Assembly (NCBI RefSeq): GCF_003477705.1 | Contig: NZ_QUDV01000001.1 | Coordinates: forward strand, 496,001-560,000 | Length of the DNA: 64,000 bases | Reading direction: 5' to 3' | Origin: Dorea sp. AF36-15AT | Lineage (GTDB): Bacteria; Bacillota; Clostridia; Lachnospirales; Lachnospiraceae | In this document: positions 38,276 through 44,221 of the stretch, one piece after another | How positions within the stretch are numbered: position 1 is the stretch's first letter | Layout: every line of letters starts with the position of its first letter | Notes under the pieces: model-generated | The model's input: the letters and a program-made list of their open reading frames with translations, nothing else | Database searches by the model: none | What the model was told of the DNA's origin: nothing | Translations under genes and position numbers: made by a program

Positions 38276-39077
38276 ACTGATTAAATGCGAATTTTGGAAA
38301 TTAAAGCGGAAAAGATTATTATACGCACTGATGTCATTATCGTTATTTTTTCCGTTGATTTTGGCATATATGGCCAAGGCGGGAACAGGTGCAGATACAA
38401 CGGAACATTATCTTCAAACCCGATTTGATTATGTTTATACAATGATGTTGGGATATGGCTTGGTTTTTTTGCTTCCATGTCTAATTGGTATCATTGCCGC
38501 TATTTTGTTTTTTATAGAAAGAGATTGCGATACTTCCAAAAACCTTAGAACAATTCCTGTTACAAATACACAACTCATTATGGCAAAAATTTCTATGCTC
38601 TTTATTTTTAGCATTGCGTTTTGTCTGACAAGCACATTATCTGTTGCGTTGTTTTGTAAACTGTTTCATGTAGGAATAGTTTACGGTATGACTTATAAGA
38701 TATTTATGAGCCTTATTTTTGGAGTTCTTATCGTAGCAGCTTCTTTGCCGATTGTATTTTTAATTATTTGTTTTAACAAAAGTTTTTTGCTTTCTATCCT
38801 GCTTGCGTTTTTTTATTCTATTTTTAACTGGGGCATACTGGGGACGGTTGGAACATCTATAAGTGCTGCAAAAATTGCTTTCTTAAATTCTTTCCCAGTT
38901 ATATGTGTTATGAACTGGACAAGCGGCTTAATGATGGATCATTTGCAAAAAGACAATCTTTTGCCGGAAGCCTATGCAATTGTACCAACTACTTGCCATA
39001 CAATTTTTATTCTGACAATTACTGTTATACTTTCGTTGTGGTTGATCATTCGCTTTTATAAAAAATGGACGAGGTAA
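38268..39077 (+). CDS. LanE-type ABC-2 permease
   Basis: 269 residues, six helices (about 16-36, 55-85, 100-125, 135-165, 170-195 and 235-258). Starts MLKLIKCEFWKLKRKR, the usual start of lantibiotic-immunity permeases. TTG 38268 with GGGAGG upstream, overlapping the ATPase. Likely the E subunit of a LanFEG exporter. Confidence 0.8.
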   Translation: MLKLIKCEFWKLKRKRLLYALMSLSLFFPLILAYMAKAGTGADTTEHYLQTRFDYVYTMMLGYGLVFLLPCLIGIIAAILFFIERDCDTSKNLRTIPVTNTQLIMAKISMLFIFSIAFCLTSTLSVALFCKLFHVGIVYGMTYKIFMSLIFGVLIVAASLPIVFLIICFNKSFLLSILLAFFYSIFNWGILGTVGTSISAAKIAFLNSFPVICVMNWTSGLMMDHLQKDNLLPEAYAIVPTTCHTIFILTITVILSLWLIIRFYKKWTR

Positions 39078-39082
39078 AAGAT

Positions 39083-39856
39083 ATGGGAAATATAATAAAA
39101 ACTGAATTTATAAAACTAAAACGCTATTCCGTAATAAAAGCCGGAATTATTATGACAGTGCTTTCGCCGCTGCTGTCACTGTTTTATTCCACAGCCAACG
39201 GTGGACAGACATGGACATTTGACTATTTTATGCAGCAAGTTATGATTAGTAACTGTACCTTGTTTTTTCCGATTATCATTGCACTGATAGCAGGTTATAT
39301 TATAACAAGGGAATATACAGACGATACGATGAAGAATATATCAACAATTCCTATCCCATATAAACAGTTGCTTTCTGGAAAACTACTGGTTCTATTGTTG
39401 TTGACAATCATCTTTAGCCTTATAGGTTGTGTGGTAGCATTAGTAATCAACATTATTGCTGGATTTCCGGGAGCGCATTTTGGCAATCTGTTTAATCTGT
39501 TTATTCGTGTTACTGGGGCGAATATAGGGATTTATATTTCAGTCTTGCCGATTATTTTGCTATTTTGTTGTTCGGCAAATAATTTTTTGGGTGGGGTTGC
39601 ACTAGCTTTTGTGTATGGATATTTCGGAACTTTTGAAGGAACACTGTTAAATTATTATCCAATTAAAGCAAGCATGATTTTAGTAGACCCTACTTGTGGT
39701 GCGGAATATGGTTATACTTATCATATTTTCCCTGCTTTCATCACAATAGTTTTGACTTTCTTGATTTCTGTGATTATTCTTGCAAATAAAAAGAAAGAAC
39801 CCAGCACATTGACTGTTGTTAAAAAGAAAAAAGCAGTTAGAAAAAAGGGCTGGTGA
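39083..39856 (+). CDS. LanG-type ABC-2 permease
   Basis: 257 residues from ATG 39083, chosen because GAGGT lies 7 bases upstream; ATG 39065 is the alternative and overlaps the previous gene. Six helices, MGNIIKTEFIKLKRYSVIKAG start, basic C-terminus (KKKKAVRKKGW). Second permease of the exporter. Confidence 0.8.
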   Translation: MGNIIKTEFIKLKRYSVIKAGIIMTVLSPLLSLFYSTANGGQTWTFDYFMQQVMISNCTLFFPIIIALIAGYIITREYTDDTMKNISTIPIPYKQLLSGKLLVLLLLTIIFSLIGCVVALVINIIAGFPGAHFGNLFNLFIRVTGANIGIYISVLPIILLFCCSANNFLGGVALAFVYGYFGTFEGTLLNYYPIKASMILVDPTCGAEYGYTYHIFPAFITIVLTFLISVIILANKKKEPSTLTVVKKKKAVRKKGW

Positions 39857-39860
39857 TGTG

Positions 39861-40139
39861 ATGGGCGATTATAACAAAAAAATTTTAGCAGTTATAGATT
39901 TGAAAAAATCTTATGTTACAAAAGGAAATACCTACCCTGGTTTACAAGGAATCAATATGTAGGTTAATCAGGGGGAGTTTATCACTGTCATGGGACCATC
40001 AGGCAGTAGAAAGACAATCTGCTTAATAGTATATCCGGTTTTCTTTCTGCTGGCAGTAGGAGCTTGCTTGCTGGCAACAGCAATTCCGTTGCGTAGAATC
40101 TCAAAGATCAACATTGTGGATTCGATTGAAATGATTTGA
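39861..40139 (+). pseudogene. remnant of an ABC ATPase fused to a permease tail
   Basis: From ATG 39861 the frame reads AVIDLKKSYVTKGNTY, QGINM-stop-VNQGEF then ITVMGPSGSRKT. This is the N-terminus of a Bce-type ATPase up to a Walker A in which GKST has become RKT, with one TAG at 39960-39962. Right after, the same frame becomes a membrane helix and ATAIPLRRISKINIVDSIEMI, the C-terminus of an FtsX-type permease, stopping at 40139. A deletion has joined the two genes; the product cannot work. It shows a fifth ABC module once stood here. Confidence 0.75.
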
Positions 40140-40173
40140 ATTGTAAGTATTATAATATATTTTTTGTTTTAGG

Positions 40174-40202
40174 ACATTTCTGTGACATTTGTGTTTTACA
40201 AT
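40174..40202 (+). promoter_or_regulatory. tandem ACATTT operator and -10, before pseudo-ABC gene 2
   Basis: ACATTT at 40174-40179 and 40185-40190 and TACAAT at 40197-40202, inter-repeat CTGTG. Matches the site at 33916 almost base for base. Confidence 0.8.
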
Positions 40203-40230
40203 TAAGCTATAGAAAAGAGGTGTTCTTATA

Positions 40231-41141
40231 ATGAAAAGAAAGTATGAAGTTATTGGTATTGTGATCGATACAGAAAAAGAAGCAGAGAAATGTTCATTTT
40301 TATCCGCTGTATTGGACTGTAAAATTGAAAACTTTGCAAAAATTACTGATTTTTTTTTGGGGGGGGGGGGGATAGAAAGGAAAGGGAATATTTTTCTAAT
40401 CTTCCCACATTAAAAAATGATCCATTTTCAATTCAAGCGATGTTGGAACTTGCTGGTTTGGAAATGAAAGAAAATTGTCAAATAGAAGAATTAACATTGG
40501 GAGAGAAAAAATTACTGCTTTTGATAAAACTTGTTGCTGATACCTCAAAACAATATATATTTCAAAGTTTGTTTCAAGATATGGAAGAAAACGAGGTTCA
40601 AAGCGCCGTAAGATTAATAGTAGAAATGTCAACTTATATGAATGTAATTCTGCTCAGTTCATCCTCAGAAGGGTATGAAATCTGTGATAGAGTGATTCAG
40701 TGGTCTGGGAATGATGGAAGAGGACACATTGCGCGCAGTAAAATCAAAGATATGTGCATCATGCCGCCTTTTGTTATGTGCGATATATTGAAAGTGATAA
40801 GGGCAAGTGAAACTGCTGAAGCTGTAATTCCCTTATGGGAAGCGATTCCTGGAGAGTATGAGGAATATGCACATCAGGTCTTAAATTCGAATGCAGGAAA
40901 GAAAGGATTTTCTTACCGTTATATTTCTCATAGACCATTTAGAAGTGGAGATATTTATTGGATTATGGAGCATCAATTGCAGGAGCTGGAAGTTGATGGC
41001 AGACCATGTTTTGAAAAAGTGAGCCTTATGACAGATGAGGCAACCATTCATGTAACGTGTAGTGAATATTTCTTCCGGTGTTGTAAAGAACTGGAAACTA
41101 TTTTTTATCATTATTCGGAAAATCATGTGGAGGAATTGTAA
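40231..41141 (+). pseudogene. pseudo-ABC protein 2, out of frame at a 13-G tract (possibly phase-variable)
   Basis: Paralogue of the protein at 33971, alignable from MKRKYEVIGIVIDTEKEAEKC to the end HVEEL. The first frame ends at 40413 and the second (from about 40372, first ATG 40440) continues the same protein. The two join if the G tract is 11 or 14 long, giving ITDFFLGGGG then DRKEREYFSNLP. Like its partner it lacks Walker A but keeps LTLGEKKLLLLI and a SSSEGYEICDRVIQW strand. The rest is intact with no other break, which favours an OFF state rather than decay. The pseudo-receiver regulator follows directly. Confidence 0.65.
40350..40371. repeat. homopolymer tract T9-G13 inside pseudo-ABC gene 2
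   Basis: Nine T (40350-40358) followed by thirteen G (40359-40371) within codons ~40-47. Such tracts change length by slipped-strand mispairing. In a low-GC host a 13-G run is very unlikely by chance. Assembly error in homopolymers is the alternative. Confidence 0.85.
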
Positions 41142-41165
41142 TATGAGAAACAGAGAGATGGGGGT

Positions 41166-41864
41166 GTGAAGAAAAACAGAATTATAGTAATTGCGGATGA
41201 AGGAGAAGTGCTATGGGAAAGCTTGGTTTTACCGGAACAGCAGACAGAGATTTATCGGGCAAAAAATATTCAGGATGCCCTTTCTCATTTGACAGTGTTC
41301 TCGTATCATTTGATTTTAATTGCAGTAAAGCAAGAACCGGAAATCATATGCCAACTTGTAGAAACCATCCGAAAGATGGTGATAACACCTGTGATTGTTT
41401 TATTACCGGCTCATTCTGAAATGCGAAATAAGATCATTCAGGCCGGAGCGGATGTAGTATTGACGCAACTGTGTACAGAAGAAATCAGCCTGCAGGCATA
41501 TGCATTGATCCGCCGCTATACAGAGTGGAAATCGGAAAGAAAAGAAGAAGTTCCTGTCATAGTTGGGAAACTGGAAATCCTTCCACTTCAAAGAACAGTA
41601 GAATGGGAGCATAAAAGAATCCCCGTTGTAAAAAGGGAGTTTGATTTCCTATATCTGTTAGCGTCTACACCGGGAAGAGTATATACATACAGTCAGATCT
41701 ATCAGCTGGTATGGCAGGAGTACCCACATGGGGATATTGCAAATATTATTTACTGTATGGTACATCGATTGAAACGGAAATTGAAAAAAGTAGATGTAAA
41801 TGCAGAACATATAATCATCAGTGTAAAAGAGGTTGGATATTCTTTAAAAACAGATCAGGAATAA
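41166..41864 (+). CDS. orphan response regulator with pseudo-receiver
   Basis: 232 residues from GTG 41166 (GGGGG-type site upstream). The receiver fold is recognisable, but the phosphoacceptor strand reads YHLILIAVKQEPE, with alanine where the aspartate should be, and the N-terminal acidic pair is IADEGE. The usual K-P turn is LTQLCTEE. The C-terminal winged helix is complete (KREFDFLYLLASTPGRVYTYSQIYQLVW ... VKEVGYSLK). It should bind DNA without phosphorylation control. Position right behind the pseudo-ABC gene suggests a partner relation. No kinase is next to it. Confidence 0.75.
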   Translation: MKKNRIIVIADEGEVLWESLVLPEQQTEIYRAKNIQDALSHLTVFSYHLILIAVKQEPEIICQLVETIRKMVITPVIVLLPAHSEMRNKIIQAGADVVLTQLCTEEISLQAYALIRRYTEWKSERKEEVPVIVGKLEILPLQRTVEWEHKRIPVVKREFDFLYLLASTPGRVYTYSQIYQLVWQEYPHGDIANIIYCMVHRLKRKLKKVDVNAEHIIISVKEVGYSLKTDQE

Positions 41865-41867
41865 AAG

Positions 41868-41904
41868 AGCAAGTCCTAAAGTGTAATAGGGGCTTGCTTT
41901 TTTT
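41868..41904 (+). terminator. terminator after orphan regulator
   Basis: AGCAAGTCCTA / TAGGGGCTTGCT stem with a one-base bulge and TTTTTT run; it also serves the convergent HxlR gene. Confidence 0.75.
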
Positions 41905-41915
41905 AAAAGAAGTAT

Positions 41916-42239
41916 TTATTTTCTTAGCAAATAATTTTCACCCCATTTACAGAGTTCATCAAGAATAGGGGTTAAAGTTTTTCCAAATGCGGTTAAGGAA
42001 TATTCTGTTTTGGGTGGTACAACCGGATAAACCTTACGGTTAATCAAGCCATCTTTTTCTAATTCACGAAGCTGTTGGGCTAACATTTTATCGGTTGCTT
42101 TTGGAATGAGTTTATGAAGCTCATTGTATCGCAATGTTTTATCCATTAAGTGCCATAAAATGACAGCTTTGTATTTTCCACCGATGAGTTGAATAGTTGC
42201 CTCAACGGGACAACTAAAACTACAAGGAGTAATTTCCAT
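41916..42239 (-). CDS. HxlR-family winged-helix regulator
   Basis: 107 residues: CPVEATIQLIGGKYKAVILWHL, LRYNELHKLIPKATDKMLAQQLRELEKDGLINR and VPPKTEYSLTAFG are textbook HxlR. A cysteine (CSFSC) lies near the N-terminus, as in redox- or electrophile-responsive members. Divergent from a nitroreductase gene 126 bases away, which it probably controls. The spacer is AT-rich with several partial palindromes. Confidence 0.88.
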   Translation of the reverse strand: MEITPCSFSCPVEATIQLIGGKYKAVILWHLMDKTLRYNELHKLIPKATDKMLAQQLRELEKDGLINRKVYPVVPPKTEYSLTAFGKTLTPILDELCKWGENYLLRK

Positions 42240-42365
42240 AATATTTTTCTCACTTTCTTTTTGGGTAGTATATTACAAAATAGTGCGTTCTTGTCTAATA
42301 TACTATTACAGATATAATTATAGTATAGGTTGACCTAATTCACAAGAGTAAAAGGAGATTGAAAC

Positions 42366-42884
42366 ATGAATGTATTAGATACTGCAAAGAAAAGATATTC
42401 TGTTAGAACATATGAGGATAAACCTGTAGAAAAGGAAAAGCTGGACAAGATACTTGCTTCTGCCCATGTTGCACCAACTGCGGCAAATTTACAGCCTGTT
42501 AAATTATTAGTGGTACAGGATAAAAAACGTTTGGATTGTATCGCAAAAGCAGGAAACATATATCATGCTCCATTGGCAATTATTGTTTGCGCAGACCATG
42601 AAAAAGCGTGGACTAGACCTTTTGATAACAAACAGACAACAGATATTGATGCTGCTATTTTGACAGATCACATGATGTTACAGGCAACGGAATTGGGACT
42701 GGGAACAGTTTGGGTATGTTTCTTTAGGCCGGATGTAATCAAACAAGAATTTCAGTTACCAGACAATTTAGAACCGATCAACATATTGGTCATTGGCTAT
42801 GGAAAAGAAACGCCAGCAGATCCAGAACGTCATTCTGTTACTCGTATTCCTATGGAAGAGTTAGTTTCATATAATTATTTATAA
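42366..42884 (+). CDS. nitroreductase family flavoprotein
   Basis: 172 residues, typical length. RYSVRTYEDKPVEKEKLDKIL, HVAPTAANLQPVKLLVV (FMN/dimer motif), MMLQATELGLGTVWVC and VIGYGKE. Reduces nitro or quinone substrates with NAD(P)H and FMN (family knowledge). Divergent from the HxlR gene. AAAGGAG lies before ATG 42366. Confidence 0.88.
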   Translation: MNVLDTAKKRYSVRTYEDKPVEKEKLDKILASAHVAPTAANLQPVKLLVVQDKKRLDCIAKAGNIYHAPLAIIVCADHEKAWTRPFDNKQTTDIDAAILTDHMMLQATELGLGTVWVCFFRPDVIKQEFQLPDNLEPINILVIGYGKETPADPERHSVTRIPMEELVSYNYL

Positions 42885-42905
42885 TTCAAGAGTAAGTTTT
42901 AAAAA

Positions 42906-42960
42906 CTGACAGTTATTTGACAGACAACTGACAGTCTGTTGACAGACTGATTTTGTATAC
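42906..42960 (+). promoter_or_regulatory. four phased TGACAG repeats and -10
   Basis: TGACAG at 42906, 42917, 42928 and 42939, exactly 11 bp apart, followed by TATACT at 42955-42960. A third operator family in the window with the same one-per-turn geometry. It drives the leader and sigma-like gene downstream. Confidence 0.7.
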
Positions 42961-42967
42961 TACTTCT

Positions 42968-43109
42968 TTATGTAAAGAATGGGATTCATTCCATGACATA
43001 AAGGAGCAGTGTATGTGCCGGAAAGAGCTACAAAAGGGAAAAACCTAATTTCATATACAGCGTTTGGTGGTGTCGCAATTCAAAACAGGATTGCGGCATC
43101 TTTCTTTTT
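42968..43109 (+). other. structured leader RNA ending in a terminator
   Basis: Begins with a CTTTATGT...ACATAAAG stem enclosing GAATGGGATTCATTC, and ends with TGTCGCAAT / ATTGCGGCA (43071-43098) plus CTTTCTTTTT, a good intrinsic terminator. An open frame begins at ATG 43009 (MYVPERATKGKNLISY) with AAGGAG upstream and reads through the terminator to 43215; it could be a leader peptide. The arrangement promoter-leader-terminator-gene suggests attenuation of the sigma-like gene. Confidence 0.5.
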
Positions 43110-43167
43110 GTGGAGAAAACTCCGGTTCATACAGTCTTTTGCCTGTGAGAAGGCAAGGTCACCGCCA

Positions 43168-43202
43168 CTCCGATTTGATTTCAAAAAAATTCAGATCGGA
43201 GG
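43168..43202 (+). promoter_or_regulatory. hairpin covering the ribosome site of the sigma-like gene
   Basis: CTCCGAT (43168-43174) pairs with ATCGGAG (43195-43201); the GGAG of the ribosome-binding site GGAGG (43198-43202) lies in the stem. GTG start follows 9 bases later. Translation would need the stem to open. Confidence 0.55.
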
Positions 43203-43211
43203 AAAAGAAAG

Positions 43212-43643
43212 GTGACATTTCATAAAGCAAAAGAAGAATATAAATGGAAACAGTGGAAGGAGCAGGAGGAACGGATTTTGCGAAAATCCGGTGTCAGTGA
43301 AGAGGTAATCCAAAGACTTCGTGAATTAGACTGGCAGGACTTTAATGCAGAGCGGAGATTCTGGGAACATTTTTCTTCTAATCAAGAAGAATTATACACC
43401 AGGGAATTGGAAGAACCATCTTCAGTGGTGCTTAATATTCAACAGTTACTTGACAGTGTGGAGAATGAGCAGCTATTACAGGTTCTTTTGGAGTCGGATA
43501 AGAAAACACTGCAGATTTTACTTCTGAAGATGTGGGGATTTTCTGTTCGTGAGATTGCAGGCCAGATGGGACTAGCGGAAAAGACCATTTATACACGGAT
43601 TGAGCGATTGAAGAAAAAAATTAAAAAAGTTTTGAAGAAGTGA
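43212..43643 (+). CDS. sigma-70-like regulator (region 4 helix-turn-helix)
   Basis: 143 residues. The N-terminal half is charged and helical. The C-terminal ~60 match sigma region 4: TLQILLLKMWGFSVREIAGQMGLAEKTIYTRIERLKKKIKKVLKK. Region 2 is not recognisable. Small sigma-like proteins of this type often sit near the integration end of Clostridia elements and are thought to steer excision or transfer genes. GTG 43212. Preceded by the TGACAG array, attenuator-like leader and ribosome-site hairpin, so expression appears tightly held. Confidence 0.7.
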   Translation: MTFHKAKEEYKWKQWKEQEERILRKSGVSEEVIQRLRELDWQDFNAERRFWEHFSSNQEELYTRELEEPSSVVLNIQQLLDSVENEQLLQVLLESDKKTLQILLLKMWGFSVREIAGQMGLAEKTIYTRIERLKKKIKKVLKK

Positions 43644-44221
43644 AGAAAAATGGGGTATCTCATCGGCTCTATATATGAAAGGGGTAATTGCCCCTCGTTC
43701 CTTGACAACCACATACCAGCATTACAGGTACGTTCCCAAAGATAGAAGCGTGACAGCATAAGCGCCAGGACGGATGGGAACAAGCACTGCAGGATTGTTA
43801 TGGAAAGGTCTGTCCAAAGACTATGGCGGATCATTTCGTGAAAAAACTGTCGGTGCCTGTTCTCATTCTGAGCGACTCCTTATAGCTGTGAATGGACTTT
43901 CGCAGGTCTTTCGCCAGGATCATCGGAGGGGGATAATGATACGAAATTCTTCTCAAAAAAGAAGAGGATGGACTCTAAGTTGTAATCAGCAAGACTTTCA
44001 GGAAATCTGCGAGCGGTGCCAAGCGAGGCATCCGCCTGTAATGTTCCCTACCATAGATGTGGTGTGGCAGCCGGGGAGTCGAGGACAAATACGGTACCAA
44101 AGAAAATAAGAAACGATAAGAAATCAAAAAAGAGTGTGTCGTTGATATCAGATACATGCGGCTGTGGGAAAATGTCACAGCCGTATTCTTGTGGTATTAA
44201 CGCCATGCGGAAAGAAGTACT
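43644..44221. other. 578-base gap without a convincing gene
   Basis: Several short open frames exist (one of 111 codons from 43774, one without a start ending in VLILSDSL at about 43883), but none has a ribosome site and coherent composition. G+C is higher than in the nearby cargo. It may hold an untranslated regulatory RNA or a decayed gene. A hairpin at 44159-44183 precedes the helicase gene. Confidence 0.5.
44159..44183 (+). terminator. hairpin before DinG-like gene
   Basis: CGGCTGTG / CACAGCCG perfect 8-bp stem, loop GGAAAATGT, followed by TATTCTT. A possible terminator for the untranslated region upstream. Confidence 0.5.

Noticed and set aside
42240..42365. HxlR/nitroreductase pair as a novel system
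   Set aside because: A very common divergent stress-response pair; ordinary.
43774..44109. 111-codon open frame after the sigma-like gene
   Set aside because: No ribosome site, odd composition, overlaps another frame of equal plausibility; left as an unexplained region.
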